A DNA stretch of 64,000 bases from Odiellus spinosus (GCA_963920705.1 CAWUCO010000268.1:1984001-2048000); one strand, 5' to 3'. Counted from the first letter of the stretch, positions 36,236 to 51,251 are shown. Made by a program: numbers and translations. The notes: generated by a model from the letters alone, not told the origin.

Positions 36236-37005
36236 TTCTTATTTTTCAACGGATTTTTGAAAACTCTTATTATTTAGACTGTCCATTAATTGCTCTTTCG
36301 AATGACTTTGGTTTTGTCTAAATTGCAAAATTGTGACAATTATAAAATTGGTTAAAATTAAGCAAAAACGCTTAAAAATCCAAGATTATTGGATTAAAAT
36401 GGACACAAAACTTTTGATTTTTAAGCGATGTAGACAAAATTAAGACCACTCGAAAGAGCAAATATTGGTCTATCTAAAAAACAAGAGTTTTTGAAAATCC
36501 GTTGAAAAACATGGAAAATATGGACAATTCAAAAAGCATCTATATCAAAAAGCGAATTTTGAAAATCTGAAATTTGACTATTTTGATATTCTATGATTTC
36601 TTGAATTGGCCATATTTTTCTTGTTTTTCAACGGATTTTTGAAAACTCTTGTTATTTAGACTGTTCATTAATTGCTCTTTCGAATGACTTTGGTTTTGTC
36701 TAAATTGCAAAATTGTGACAAATATAAAATTGGTTAAAATAAAGCAAAAACACTTAAAAATCCAAGATTATTGGATTAAAATGGACACAAAACTTTTTAT
36801 TTTTAAGCGATTTAGACAAAATTAAGACTACTCGAAAGAGCAAATATTGGTCTATCTGAAAATCAAGAGGTTTGGAAAATCCGTTGAAAAACAAGAAAAA
36901 TATGGCCAATTCAAAAAACATCTAATATCAAAAAGCGAATTTTTAAAATCTGAAATTTGACTATTTTGATATTGTATGGTTTCTTGAATTGGCCATATTT
37001 TTCTT
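36236..37005 (-). repeat. Satellite block 14, reversed, ~2 monomers
   Basis: Class c in, class t out at 36985-37025: a discordant pair. One core (about 36886-36905) has left-arm type sequence inside a reversed right arm, a conversion-like patch. Confidence 0.9.
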
Positions 37006-38424
37006 GTTTTTCAACGGATTTTCCAAAACTCTTGATTTTCAGATAGACCAATATTTGCTCTTTCGAGTGGTCTTAATTTTGTCTAAATCGCTTAAAAATC
37101 AAAAGTTTTGTGTCCATTTTAATCCAATAATCTTGGATTTTTAAGCGTTTTTGCTTAATTTTAACCAATTTTATATTTGTCACAATTTTGCAATTTAGAC
37201 AAAACCAAAGTCATTCGAAAGAGCAATTAATGGACAGTCTAAATAATAAGTTTTCAAAAATCCGTTGAAAAACAAGAAAAATATGGCCAATTCAAGAAAC
37301 CATACAATATCAAAATAGTCGAATTTCAGATTTTCAAAATTCGCTTTTTGATATTAGATGTTTTTTGAATTGGCTATATTTTCCATGTTTTTCAACGGAT
37401 TTTCCAAAACTCTGGTTTTTTAGATAGACCAATATTTGCTCTTTCGAATAGTCTTAATTTTGTCTAAATCGCTTAAAAATCAAAAGTTTTGTGTCCATTT
37501 GAATCCAAAAATCTTGGATTTTTAAGTGTTTTTGCTTTATTTTAACCAATTTTATATTTGTCACAATTTTGCAATTTAGACAAAACCAAAGTCATTCGAA
37601 AGAGCAATTAATGGACAGTCTAAATAATAAGAGTTTTCAAAAATCCGTTTGAAAAACAAGAAAAATATGGCCAATTCAAGAAATCATAGAATATCAAAAT
37701 AGTCAAATTTCAGATTTTCAAAATTCGCTTTTTGATATTAGATGTTTTTTGAATTGTCCATATTTTCCATGTTTTCAAGGGATTTTCCAAAACTCATGTT
37801 TTTTAGATAGACCAATATTTGCTCTTTCGAGTGGTCTAATTTTGTCTAAATCGCTTAAAAATCAAAAGTTTTGTGTCCATTTGAATCCAATAATCTTGGA
37901 TTTTTAAGCGTTTTTGCTTAATTTTAAAAAATTTTATATTTGTCACAATTTTGCAATTTAGACAAAACCAAAGTCATTCGAAAGAGCAATTAATGGACAG
38001 TCTAAATAATAAGAGTTTTCAAAAATCCGTTGAAAAACAAGAAAAATATGGCCAATTCAAGAAATCATACAATATCAAAATAGTCAAATTTCTGATTTTA
38101 AAAATTCGCTTTTTGATATTAGATGTTTTTTGAATTGTCCATATTTTCCATGTTTTTCAACGGATTTTCCAAAACTCTTGTTTTTTAGATAGACCAATAT
38201 TTGCTCTTTCGAGTGGTCTTAATTTTGTCTAAATCGCTTAAAAATCAAAAGTTTTGTGTCCATTTTAATCCAATAATCTTGGATTTTTAAGCGTTTTTGC
38301 TTAATTTTAACCAATTTTATATTTGTCACAATTTTGCAATTTAGACAAAACCAAAGTCATTCGAAAGGGCAATTAATGGACAGTCTAAATAATAAGAGTT
38401 TTCAAAAATCCGTTGAAAAACAAG
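37006..38424 (+). repeat. Satellite block 15, forward, ~3.7 monomers
   Basis: From here on, all F-to-R exits are class l rather than class c. Exit at 38403-38445. Confidence 0.92.
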
Positions 38425-39300
38425 AAAAATATGGCCAATTCAAAAAACATCTAATATCAAAAAGCGAATTTTTAAAATCTGAAATTTGACTATTTTTATA
38501 TTGTATGGTTTCTTGAATTGGCCATATTTTTCTTATTTTTCAACGGATTTTTGAAAACTCTTATTATTTAGACTGTCCATTAATTGCTCTTTCGAATGAC
38601 TTTGGTTTTGTCTAAATTGCAAAATTGTGACAATTATAAAATTGGTTAAAATTAAGCAAAAACGCTTAAAAATCCAAGATTATTGGATTAAAATGGACAC
38701 AAAACTTTTGATTTTTAAGCGATGTAGACAAAATTAAGACCACTCGAAAGAGCAAATATTGGTCTATCTAAAAAACAAGAGTTTTGGAAAATCCGTTGAA
38801 AAACATGGAAAATATGGACAATTCAAAAAGCATCTAATATCAAAAAGCGAATTTTGAAAATCTGAAATTTGACTATTTTGATATTCTATGATTTCTTGAA
38901 TTGGCCATATTTTTCTTGTTTTTCAACGGATTTTTGAAAACTCTTATTATTTAGACTGTCCATTAATTGCTCTTTCGAATGACTTTGGTTTTGTCTAAAT
39001 TGCCAAGACGTGACAAATATAAAATTGGTTAAAATAAAGCAAAAACACTTAAAAATCCAAGATTATTGGATTCAAATGGACACAAAACTTTTGATTTTTA
39101 AGCGATTTAGACAAAATTAAGAATACTCGAAAGAGCAAATATTGGTCTATCTAAAAAACAAGAGTTTTGGAAAATCCGTTGAAAAACATGGAAAATATGG
39201 ACAATTCAAAAAACATCTAATATCAAAAAGCGAATTTTTAAAATCTGAAATTTGACTATTTTGATATTGTATGATTTCTTGAATTGGCCATATTTTTCTT
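38425..39300 (-). repeat. Satellite block 16, reversed, ~2.3 monomers
   Basis: Class l in, class t out at 39282-39318. Carries the linker variant TGCCAAGACGTGAC at about 39001 in place of TGCAAAATTGTGAC; the same variant recurs near 46490, 48400, 50311 and 61973. Confidence 0.92.
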
Positions 39301-39574
39301 GTTTTTCAACGGATTTTCCAAAACTCTTGTTTTTTAGATAGACCAATATTTGCTCTTTCGAGTGGTCTTAATTTTGTCTAAATCGCTTAAAAATCAAAAG
39401 TTTTGTGTCCATTTGAATCCAATAATCTTGGATTTTTAAGTGTGTTTGCTTTATTTTAACCAATTTTATATTTGTCACAATTTTGCAATTTAGACAAAGC
39501 CAAAGTCATTCGAAAGGGCAATTAATGGACAGTCTAAATAATAAGAGTTTTCAAAAATCCGTTGAAAAACAAGA
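39301..39574 (+). repeat. Satellite block 17, forward, ~0.7 monomer
   Basis: A right arm, a linker and part of a left arm, between class t and class l (39553-39595). Confidence 0.9.
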
Positions 39575-42500
39575 AAAATATGGCCAATTCAAAAAACATC
39601 TAATATCAAAAAGCGAATTTTTAAAATCTGAAATTTGACTATTTTTATATTGTATGGTTTCTTGAATTGGCCATATTTTTCTTGTTTTTCAACGGATTTT
39701 TGAAAACTCTTATTATTTAGACTGTCCATTAATTGCTCTTTCGAATGACTTTGGTTTTGTCTAAATTGCAAAATTGTGACAATTATAAAATTGGTTAAAA
39801 TTAAGCAAAAACGCTTAAAAATCCAAGATTATTGGATTAAAATGGACACAAAACTTTTGATTTTTAAGCGATGTAGACAAAATTAAGACCACTCGAAAGA
39901 GCAAATATTGGTCTATCTAAAAAACAAGAGTTTTGGAAAATCCCTTGAAAAACATGGAAAATATGGACAATTCAAAAAACATCTAATATCAAAAAGCGAA
40001 TTTTTAAAATCTGAAATTTGACTATTTTGATATTGTATGGTTTCTTGAATTGGCCATATTTTTCTTGTTTTTCAACGGATTTTTGAAAACTCTTATTATT
40101 TAGACTGTCCATTAATTGCTCTTTCGAATGACTTTGGTTTTGTCTAAATTGCAAAAATCCGTTGAAAAACAAGAAAAATATGGCCAATTCAAAAAACATC
40201 TAATATCAAAAAGCGAATTTTTAAAATCTGAAATTTGACTATTTGATATTGTATGGTGTCTTGAATTGGAGATATTTTTCTTGTTTTTCAACGGATTTTT
40301 GAAAACTCTTATTATTTAGACTGTCCATTAATTGCTCATTCGAATGACTTTGGTTTTGTCTAAATTGCAAAATTGTGACAAATATAAAATTGGTTAAAAT
40401 TAAGCAAAAACGCTTAAAAATCCAAGATTATAGGATTCAAATGGACACAAAACTTTTGATTTTTAAGCGATTTAGACAAAATTAAGACCACTCGAAAGAG
40501 CAAATATTGGTCTATCTGAAAATCAAGAGTTTTGGAAAATCCGTTGAAAAACATGGAAAATATGGACAATTCAAAAAACATCTAATATCAAAAAGCGAAT
40601 TTTTAAAATCTGAAATTTGACTATTTTGATATTGTATGATTTCTTGAATTGGCCATATTTTTCTTGTTTTTCAGCGGATTTTTGAAAACTCTTGTTATTT
40701 AGACTGTCCATTAATTGCTCTTTCGAATGACTTTGGTTTTGTCTAAATTGCAAAATTGTGACCAATATAAAATTGGTTAAAATAAAGCAAAAACGCTTAA
40801 AAATCCAAGATTATTGGATTCAAATGGACACAAAACTTTTGATTTTTAAGCGATTTAGACAAAATTAAGACCACTCGAAAGAGCAAATATTGGTCTATCT
40901 GAAAATCAAGAGTTTTGGAAAATCCGTTGAAAAACATGGAAAATATGGACAATTCAAAAAACATCTAATATCAAAAAGCGAATTTTTAAAATCTGAAATT
41001 TGACTATTTTGATATTGTATGATTTCTTGAATTGGCCATATTTTTCTTGTTTTTCAACGGATTTTTGAAAACTCTTGTTATTTAGACTGTCCATTGATTG
41101 CTCTTTCGAATGACTTTGGTTTTGTCTAAATTGCAAAATTGTGACAAATATAAAATTGGTTAAAATTAAGCAAAAACGCTTAAAAATCCAAGATTATAGG
41201 ATTCAAATGGACACAAAACTTTTGATTTTTAAGCGATTTAGACAAAATTAAGACCACTCGAAAGAGCAAATATTGGTCTATCTGAAAATCAAGAGTTTTG
41301 GAAAATCCGTTGAAAAACATGGAAAATATGGACAATTCAAAAAACATCTAATATCAAAAAGCGAATTTTTAAAATCTGAAATTTGACTATTTTGATATTG
41401 TATGATTTCTTGAATTGGCCATATTTTTCTTGTTTTTAACGGATTTTTGAAAACTCTTGTTATTTAGACTGTCCATTAATTGCTCTTTCGAATGACTTTG
41501 GTTTTGTCTAAATTGCAAAATTGTGACCAATATAAAATTGGTTAAAATTAAGCAAAAACGCTTAAAAATCCAAGATTATTGGATTCAAATGGACACAAAA
41601 CTTTTGATTTTTAAGCGATTTAGACAAAATTAAGACCACTCGAAAGAGCAAATATTGGTCTATCTAAAAAACAAGAGTTTTGGAAAATCCGTTGAAAAAC
41701 ATGGAAAATATGGACAATTCAAAAAGCATCTAATATCAAAAAGCGAATTTTGAAAATCTGAAATTTGACTATTTTGATATTCTATGATTTCTTGAATTGG
41801 CCATATTTTTCTTGTTTTTCAAAGGATTTTTGAAAACTCTTGTTATTTAGACTGTCCATTAATTGCTCTTTCGAATGACTTTGGTTTTGTCTAAATTGCA
41901 AAATTGTGACCAATATAAAATTGGTTAAAATTAAGCAAAAACGCTTAAAAATCCAAGATTATTGGATTCAAATGGACACAAAACTTTTGATTTTTAAGCG
42001 ATTTAGACAAAATTAAGACCACTCGAAAGAGCAAATATTGGTCTATCTGAAAATCAAGAGTTTTGGAAAATCCGTTGAAAAACATGGAAAATATGGACAA
42101 TTCAAAAAACATCTAATATCAAAAAGCGAATTTTTAAAATCTGAAATTTGACTTTTTTGATATTGTATGATTTCTTGAATTGGCCATATTTTTCTTGTTT
42201 TTCAACGGATTTTTGAAAACTCTTGTTATTTAGACTGTCCATTAATTGCTCTTTCGAATGACTTTGATTTTGTCTAAATTGCAAAATTGTGACAAATATA
42301 AAATTGGTTAAAATTAAGCAAAAACGCTTAAAAATCCAAGATTATAGGATTCAAATGGACACAAAACTTTTGATTTTTAAGCGATTTAGACAAAATTAAG
42401 ACCACTCGAAAGAGCAAATATTGGTCTATCTGAAAATCAAGAGTTTTGGAAAATCCGTTGAAAAACATGGAAAATATGGACAATTCAAAAAACATCTAAT

Positions 42501-45500
42501 ATCAAAAAGCGAATTTTTAAAATCTGAAATTTGACTATTTTGATATTGTATGATTTCTTGAATTGGCCATATTTTTCTTGTTTTTCAACGGATTTTTGAA
42601 AACTCTTGTTATTTAGACTGTCCATTGATTGCTCTTTCGAATGACTTTGGTTTTGTCTAAATTGCAAAATTGTGACAAATATAAAATTGGTTTAAATTAA
42701 GCAAAAACGCTTAAAAATCCAAGATTATAGGATTCAAATGGACACAAAACTTTTGATTTTTAAGCGATTTAGACAAAATTAAGACCACTCGAAAGAGCAA
42801 ATATTGGTCTATCTGAAAATCAAGAGTTTTGGAAAATCCGTTGAAAAACATGGAAAATATGGACAATTCAAAAAACATCTAATATCAAAAAGCGAATTTT
42901 TAAAATCTGAAATTTGACTATTTTGATATTGTATGATTTCTTGAATTGGCCATATTTTTCTTGTTTTTAACGGATTTTTGAAAATTCTTGTTATTTAGAC
43001 TGTCCATTAATTGCTCTTTCGAATGACTTTGGTTTTGTCTAAATTGCAAAATTGTGACCAATATAAAATTGGTTAAAATTAAGCAAAAACGCTTAAAAAT
43101 CCAAGATTATTGGATTCAAATGGACACAAAACTTTTGATTTTTAAGCGATTTAGACAAAATTAAGACCACTCGAAAGAGCAAATATTGGTCTATCTAAAA
43201 AACAAGAGTTTTGGAAAATCCGTTGAAAAACATGGAAAATATGGACAATTCAAAAAGCATCTAATATCAAAAAGCGAATTTTGAAAATCTGAAATTTGAC
43301 TATTTTGATATTCTATGATTTCTTGAATTGGCCATATTTTTCTTGTTTTTCAAAGGATTTTTGAAAACTCTTGTTATTTAGACTGTCCATTAATTGCTCT
43401 TTCGAATGACTTTGGTTTTGTCTAAATTGCAAAATTGTGACCAATATAAAATTGGTTAAAATTAAGCAAAAACGCTTAAAAATCCAAGATTATTGGATTC
43501 AAATGGACACAAAACTTTTGATTTTTAAGCGATTTAGACAAAATTAAGACCACTCGAAAGAGCAAATATTGGTCTATCTGAAAATCTAGAGTTTTGGAAA
43601 ATCCGTTGAAAAACATGGAAAATATGGACAATTCAAAAAACATCTAATATCAAAAAGCGAATTTTTAAAATCTGAAATTTGACTTTTTTGATATTGTATG
43701 ATTTCTTGAATTGGCCATATTTTTCTTGTTTTTCAACGGATTTTTGAAAACTCTTGTTATTTAGACTGTCCATTAATTGCTCTTTCGAATGACTTTGATT
43801 TTGTCTAAATTGCAAAATTGTGACAAATATAAAATTGGTTAAAATTAAGCAAAAACGCTTAAAAATCCAAGATTATAGGATTCAAATGGACACAAAACTT
43901 TTGATTTTTAAGCGATTTAGACAAAATTAAGACCACTCGAAAGAGCAAATATTGGTCTATCTGAAAATCAAGAGTTTTGGAAAATCCGTTGAAAAACATG
44001 GAAAATATGGACAATTCAAAAAACATCTAATATCAAAAAGCGAATTTTTAAAATCTGAAATTTGACTATTTTGATATTGTATGATTTCTTGAATTGGCCA
44101 TATTTTTCTTGTTTTTCAACGGATTTTTGAAAACTCTTGTTATTTAGACTGTCCATTGATTGCTCTTTCGAATGACTTTGGTTTTGTCTAAATTGCAAAA
44201 TTGTGACAAATATAAAATTGGTTAAAATTAAGCAAAAACGCTTAAAAATCCAAGATTATAGGATTCAAATGGACACAAAACTTTTGAGTTTTAAGCGATT
44301 TAGACAAAATTAAGACCACTCGAAAGAGCAAATATTGGTCTATCTGAAAATCAAGAGTTTTGGAAAATCCGTTGAAAAACATGGAAAATATGGACAATTC
44401 AAAAAACATCTAATATCAAAAAGCGAATTTTTAAAATCTGAAATTTGACTATTTTGATATTGTATGATTTCTTGAATTGGCCATATTTTTCTTGTTTTTA
44501 ACGGATTTTTGAAAATTCTTGTTATTTAGACTGTCCATTAATTGCTCTTTCGAATGACTTTGGTTTTGTCTAAATTGCAAAATTGTGACCAATATAAAAT
44601 TGGTTAAAATTAAGCAAAAACGCTTAAAAATCCAAGATTATTGGATTCAAATGGACACAAAACTTTTGATTTTTAAGCGATTTAGACAAAATTAAGACCA
44701 CTCGAAAGAGCAAATATTGGTCTATCTGAAAATCAAGAGTTTTGGAAAATCCGTTGAAAAACATGGAAAATATGGACAATTCAAAAAACATCTAATATCA
44801 AAAAGCGAATTTTTAAAATCTGAAATTTGACTTTTTTGATATTGTATGATTTCTTGAATTGGCCATATTTTTCTTGTTTTTCAACGGATTTTTGAAAACT
44901 CTTGTTATTTAGACTGTCCATTAATTGCTCTTTCGAATGACTTTGATTTTGTCTAAATTGCAAAATTGTGACAAATATAAAATTGGTTAAAATTAAGCAA
45001 AAACGCTTAAAAATCCAAGATTATAGGATTCAAATGGACACAAAACTTTTGATTTTTAAGCGATTTAGACAAAATTAAGACCACTCGAAAGAGCAAATAT
45101 TGGTCTATCTGAAAATCAAGAGTTTTGGAAAATCCGTTGAAAAACATGGAAAATATGGACAATTCAAAAAACATCTAATATCAAAAAGCGAATTTTTAAA
45201 ATCTGAAATTTGACTATTTTGATATTGTATGATTTCTTGAATTGGCCATATTTTTCTTGTTTTTCAACGGATTTTTGAAAACTCTTGTTATTTAGACTGT
45301 CCATTAATTGCTCTTTCGAATTACTTTGGTTTTGTCTAAATTGCAAAATTGTGACAAATATAAAATTGGTTAAAATAAAGCAAAAACACTTAAAAATCCA
45401 AGATTATTGGATTCAAATGGACACAAAACTTTTGATTTTTAAGCGATTTAGACAAAATTAAGACCACTCGAAAGAGCAAATATTGGTCTATCTAAAAAAA

Positions 45501-45527
45501 AAGAGTTTTGGAAAATCCGTTGAAAAA
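39575..45527 (-). repeat. Satellite block 18, reversed, ~15.6 monomers
   Basis: The longest reversed run. At about 40152 the left arm end (TCTAAATTGC) joins AAAAATCCGTTG, losing about 166 bp at an A-rich microhomology. Beyond this, a four-monomer unit of 1531 bp repeats: the marker CCATTGATTGCTC recurs near 41092, 42623 and 44154. Class l in and class g out (45505-45550) do not pair as a simple inversion would. Confidence 0.93.
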
Positions 45528-46293
45528 CAAGAAAAATATGGCCAATTCAAGATATCATACAATATCAAAATAGTCAAATTTCAGATTTTAAAAATTCGCT
45601 TTTTGATATTAGATGTTTTTTGAATTGTCCATATTTTCCATGTTTTTCAACGGATTTTCCAAAACTCTTGAATTTCAGATAGACCAATATTTGCTCTTTC
45701 GAGTGGTCTTAATTTTGTCTAAATCGCTTAAAAATCAAAAGTTTTGTGTCCATTTGAATCCAATAATCTTGGATTTTTAAGAGTTTTTGCTTTATTTTAA
45801 CCAATTTTATATTTGTCACAATTTTGCAATTTAGACAAAACCAAAGTCATTCGAAAGAGCAATTAATGGACAGTCTAAATAATAAGAGTTTTCAAAAATC
45901 CGTTGAAAAACAAGAAAAATATGGGCAATTCAAGAAACCATACAATATCAAAATAGTCAAATTTAAGATTTTAAAAATTCGCTTTTTGATAGTAGATGTT
46001 TTTTGAATTGTCCATATTTTCCATGTTTTTCAAGGGATTTTCCAAAAGTCATGTTTTTAAGATAGACCAATATTTGCTCTTTCGAGTGGTCTAATTTTGT
46101 CTAAATCGCTTAAAAATCAAAAGTTTTGTGTCCATTTGAATCCAATAATCTTGGATTTTTAAGTGTTTTTGCTTTATTTTAACCAATTTTATATTTGTCA
46201 CAATTTTGCAATTTAGACAAAACCAAAGTCATTCGAAAGAGCAATTAATGGACAGTCTAAATAATAAGTTTTCAAAAATCCGTTGAAAAACAA
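45528..46293 (+). repeat. Satellite block 19, forward, ~2 monomers
   Basis: Has the variant TTTTCCAAAAGTCATG near 46036, seen again in blocks 21, 23 and 29. Exit class l at 46272-46315. Confidence 0.92.
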
Positions 46294-47553
46294 GAAAAAT
46301 ATGGCCAATTCAAAAAACATCTAATATCAAAAAGCGAATTTTGAAAATCTGAAATTTGACTATTTTGATATTGTATGGTTCCTCGAATTGGCCATATTTT
46401 TCTTGTTTTTCAACGGATTTTTGAAAACTCTTGTTATTTAGACTGTCCATTAATTGCTCTTTCGAATGACTTTGGTTTTGTCTAAATTGCCAAGACGTGA
46501 CAAATATAAAATTGGTTAAAATAAAGCAAAAACACTTAAAAATCCAAGATTATTGGATTCAAATGGACACAAAACTTTTGATTTTTGAGCGATTTAGACA
46601 AAATTAAGACTACTCGAAAGAACAAATATTGGTCTATCTAAAAAACAAGAGTTTTGGAAAATCCGTTGAAAAACATGGAAAATATAGCCAATTCAAAAAA
46701 CATCTAATATCAAAAAGCGAATTTTTAAAATCTGAAATTTGACTATTTTGATATTGTATGGTTTCTTGAATTGGCCATATTTTTCTTGTTTTTCAACGGA
46801 TTTTTGAAAACTCTTATTATTTAGACTGTCCATTAATTGCTCTTTCGAATGACTTTGGTTTTGTCTAAATTGCAAAATTGTGACAATTATAAAATTGGTT
46901 AAAATTAAGCAAAAACACTTAAAAATCCAAGATTATTGGATTAAAATGGACACAAAACTTTTGATTTTTAAGCGATTTAGACAAAATTAAGACCACTCGA
47001 AAGAGCAAATATTGGTCTATCTGAAAATCAAGAGTTTTGGAAAATCCGTTGAAAAACATGGAAAATATAGCCAATTCAAAAAACATCTAATATCAAAAAG
47101 CGAATTTTTAAAATCTGAAATTTGACTATTTTGATATTGTATGGTTTCTTGAATTGGCCATATTTTTCTTGTTTTTCAACGGATTTTTGAAAACTCTTAT
47201 TATTTAGACTGTGCATTAATTGCTCTTTCGAATGACTTTGGTTTTGTCTAAATTGCAAAATTGTGACCAATATAAAATTGGTTAAAATTAGGCAAAACGC
47301 TTAAAAATCCATGATTATTGGATTCAAATAGACACAAAACTTTTGATTTTTAAGCGATTTAGACAAAATTAAGACCACTCGAAAGAGCAAATATTGGTCT
47401 ATCTGAAAATCAAGAGTTTTGGAAAATCCGTTGAAAAACATGGAAAATATAGCCAATTCAAAAAACATCTAATATCAAAAAGCGAATTTTTAAAATCTGA
47501 AATTTGACTATTTTGATATTGTATGATTTCTTGAATTGGCCATATTTTTCTTG
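46294..47553 (-). repeat. Satellite block 20, reversed, ~3.3 monomers
   Basis: Class l in, class t out at 47535-47572. Contains the TGCCAAGACGTGAC linker and the marker TTCCTCGAATTGG near 46380. Confidence 0.92.
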
Positions 47554-48203
47554 TTGTTCAACGGATTTTCCAAAACTCTTGATTTTCAGATAGACCAATA
47601 TTTGCTCTTTCGAGTGGTCTTAATTTTGTCTAAATCGCTTAAAAATCAAAAGTTTTGTGTCCATTTTAATCCAATAATCTTGGATGTTTAAGCGTTTTTG
47701 CTTAATTTTAACCAATTTTATATTTGTCACAATTTTGCAATTTAGACAAAACCAAAGTCATTCGAAAGAGCAATTAATGGACAGTCTAAATAATAAGAGT
47801 TTTCAAAAATCCGTTGAAAAACAAGAAAAATATGGCTAATTCAAGAAACCATACAATATCAAAATAGTCAAATTTCAGATTTTAAAAATTCGCTTTTTGA
47901 TAGTAGATGTTTTTTGAATTGTCCATATTTTCCATGTTTTTCAAGGGATTTTCCAAAAGTCATGTTTTTAAGATAGACCAATATTTGCTCTTTCGAGTGG
48001 TCTAATTTTGTCTAAATCGCTTAAAAATCAAAAGTTTTGTGTCCATTTGAATCCAATAATCTTGGATTTTTAAGTGTTTTTGCTTTATTTTAACCAATTT
48101 TATATTTGTCACAATTTTGCAATTTAGACAAAACCAAAGTCATTCGAAAGAGCAATTAATGGACAGTCTAAATAATAAGTTTTCAAAAATCCGTTGAAAA
48201 ACA
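47554..48203 (+). repeat. Satellite block 21, forward, ~1.7 monomers
   Basis: Entry has the variant TTGTTGTTCAACGG, and the linker has TTGGATGTTTAAGC. The block is repeated 1911 bp downstream as block 23. Confidence 0.92.
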
Positions 48204-49463
48204 AGAAAAATATGGCCAATTCAAAAAACATCTAATATCAAAAAGCGAATTTTGAAAATCTGAAATTTGACTATTTTGATATTGTATGGTTCCTCGAATT
48301 GGCCATATTTTTCTTGTTTTTCAACGGATTTTTGAAAACTCTTGTTATTTAGACTGTCCATTAATTGCTCTTTCGAATGACTTTGGTTTTGTCTAAATTG
48401 CCAAGACGTGACAAATATAAAATTGGTTAAAATAAAGCAAAAACACTTAAAAATCCAAGATTATTGGATTCAAATGGACACAAAACTTTTGATTTTTGAG
48501 CGATTTAGACAAAATTAAGACTACTCGAAAGAACAAATATTGGTCTATCTAAAAAACAAGAGTTTTGGAAAATCCGTTGAAAAACATGGAAAATATAGCC
48601 AATTCAAAAAACATCTAATATCAAAAAGCGAATTTTTAAAATCTGAAATTTGACTATTTTGATATTGTATGGTTTCTTGAATTGGCCATATTTTTCTTGT
48701 TTTTCAACGGATTTTTGAAAACTCTTATTATTTAGACTGTCCATTAATTGCTCTTTCGAATGACTTTGGTTTTGTCTAAATTGCAAAATTGTGACAATTA
48801 TAAAATTGGTTAAAATTAAGCAAAAACACTTAAAAATCCAAGATTATTGGATTAAAATGGACACAAAACTTTTGATTTTTAAGCGATTTAGACAAAATTA
48901 AGACCACTCGAAAGAGCAAATATTGGTCTATCTGAAAATCAAGAGTTTTGGAAAATCCGTTGAAAAACATGGAAAATATAGCCAATTCAAAAAACATCTA
49001 ATATCAAAAAGCGAATTTTTAAAATCTGAAATTTGACTATTTTGATATTGTATGGTTTCTTGAATTGGCCATATTTTTCTTGTTTTTCAACGGATTTTTG
49101 AAAACTCTTATTATTTAGACTGTGCATTAATTGCTCTTTCGAATGACTTTGGTTTTGTCTAAATTGCAAAATTGTGACCAATATAAAATTGGTTAAAATT
49201 AGGCAAAACGCTTAAAAATCCAAGATTATTGGATTCAAATAGACACAAAACTTTTGATTTTTAAGCGATTTAGACAAAATTAAGACCACTCGAAAGAGCA
49301 AATATTGGTCTATCTGAAAATCAAGAGTTTTGGAAAATCCGTTGAAAAACATGGAAAATATAGCCAATTCAAAAAACATCTAATATCAAAAAGCGAATTT
49401 TTAAAATCTGAAATTTGACTATTTTGATATTGTATGATTTCTTGAATTGGCCATATTTTTCTT
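48204..49463 (-). repeat. Satellite block 22, reversed, ~3.3 monomers
   Basis: Near-identical copy of block 20 at +1911 bp, with the same TTCCTCGAATTGG marker and same junction classes (l, t). Confidence 0.93.
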
Positions 49464-50121
49464 GTTGTTCAACGGATTTTCCAAAACTCTTGATTTTCAG
49501 ATAGACCAATATTTGCTCTTTCGAGTGGTCTTAATTTTGTCTAAATCGCTTAAAAATCAAAAGTTTTGTGTCCATTTTAATCCAATAATCTTGGATGTTT
49601 AAGCGTTTTTGCTTAATTTTAACCAATTTTATATTTGTCACAATTTTGCAATTTAGACAAAACCAAAGTCATTCGAAAGAGCAATTAATGGACAGTCTAA
49701 ATAATAAGAGTTTTCAAAAATCCGTTGAAAAACAAGAAAAATATGGCTAATTCAAGAAACCATACAATATCAAAATAGTCAAATTTCAGATTTTAAAAAT
49801 TCGCTTTTTGATATTAGATGTTTTTTGAATTGTCCATATTTTCCATGTTTTTCAAGGGATTTTCCAAAAGTCATGTTTTTAAGATAGACCAATATTTGCT
49901 CTTTCGAGTGGTCTAATTTTGTCTAAATCGCTTAAAAATCAAAAGTTTTGTGTCCATTTGAATCCAATAATCTTGGATTTTTAAGTGTTTTTGCTTTATT
50001 TTAACCAATTTTATATTTGTCACAATTTTGCAATTTAGACAAAACCAAAGTAATTAGAAAGAGCAATTAATGGACAGTCTAAATAATAAGAGTTTTCAAA
50101 AATCCGTTGAAAAACAAGAAA
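49464..50121 (+). repeat. Satellite block 23, forward, ~1.7 monomers
   Basis: Copy of block 21 at about +1911 bp. Exit class l at 50100-50142. Confidence 0.92.
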
Positions 50122-51251
50122 AATATGGACAATTCAAAAAACATCTAATATCAAAAAGCGAATTTTGAAAATCTGAAATTTGACTATTTTGATATTGTAT
50201 GGTTTCTCGAATTGGCCATATTTTTCTTGTTTTTCAACGGATTTTTGAAAACTCTTGTTATTTAGACTGTCCATTAATTGCTCTTTCGAATGACTTTGGA
50301 TTTGTCTAAATTGCCAAGACGTGACAAATATAAAATTGGTTAAAATAAAGCAAAAACACTTAAAAATCCAAGATTATTGGATTCAAATGGACACAAAACT
50401 TTTGATTTTTAAGCGATTTAGACAAAATTAAGACTACTCGAAAGAGCAAATATTGGTCTATCTAAAAAACAAGAGTTTTGGAAAATCCGTTGAAAAACAT
50501 GGAAAATATAGCCAATTCAAAAAACATCTAATATCAAAAAGCGAATTTTTAAAATCTGAAATTTGACTATTTTGATATTGTATGGTTTCTTGAATTGGCC
50601 ATATTTTTCTTGTTTTTCAACGGATTTTTGAAAACTCTTATTATTTAGACTGTCCATTAATTGCTCTTTCGAATGACTTTGGTTTTGTCTAAATTGCAAA
50701 ATTGTGACAATTATAAAATTGGTTAAAATTAAGCAAAAACACTTAAAAATCCAAGATTATTGGATTCAAATGGACACAAAACTTTTGATTTTTAAGCGAT
50801 TTAGACAAAATTAAGACCACTCGAAAGATCAAATATTGGTCTATCTGAAAATCAAGAGTTTTGGAAAATCCGTTGAAAAACATGGAAAATATGGACAATT
50901 CAAAAAACATCTAATATCAAAAAGCGAATTTTTAAAATCTGAAATTTGACTATTTTGATATTGTATGATTTCTTGAATTGGCCATATTTTTTCTTGTTTT
51001 TCAACGGATTTTTGAAAACTCTTGTTATTTAGACTGTCCATTAATTGCTCTTTCGAATGACTTTGGTTTTGTCTAAATTGCAAAATTGTGACCAATATAA
51101 AATTGGTTAAAATTAGGCAAAACGCTTAAAAATCCAAGATTATTGGATTCAAATAGACACAAAACTTTTGATTTTTAAGCGATTTAGACAAAATTAAGAC
51201 CACTCGAAATATTTTGATATTGTATGATTTCTTTAATTGGCCATATTTTTC
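50122..51251 (-). repeat. Satellite block 24, reversed, ~3 monomers
   Basis: Starts like blocks 20 and 22. Ends with a shortened monomer: at about 51208 CCACTCGAAA joins TATTTTGATATTG, losing roughly 135 bp. Class t exit at 51232-51270. Confidence 0.92.

Larger units (their letters stand above)
46301..50122. repeat. 1911-bp five-monomer higher-order unit, two full copies
   Basis: Frames at 46693 and 47076 recur at 48604 and 48987 (+1911). Each unit spans one reversed and one forward block. A partial third copy begins near 50140, and another stretch of the same type is at about 60600-62250. Confidence 0.88.
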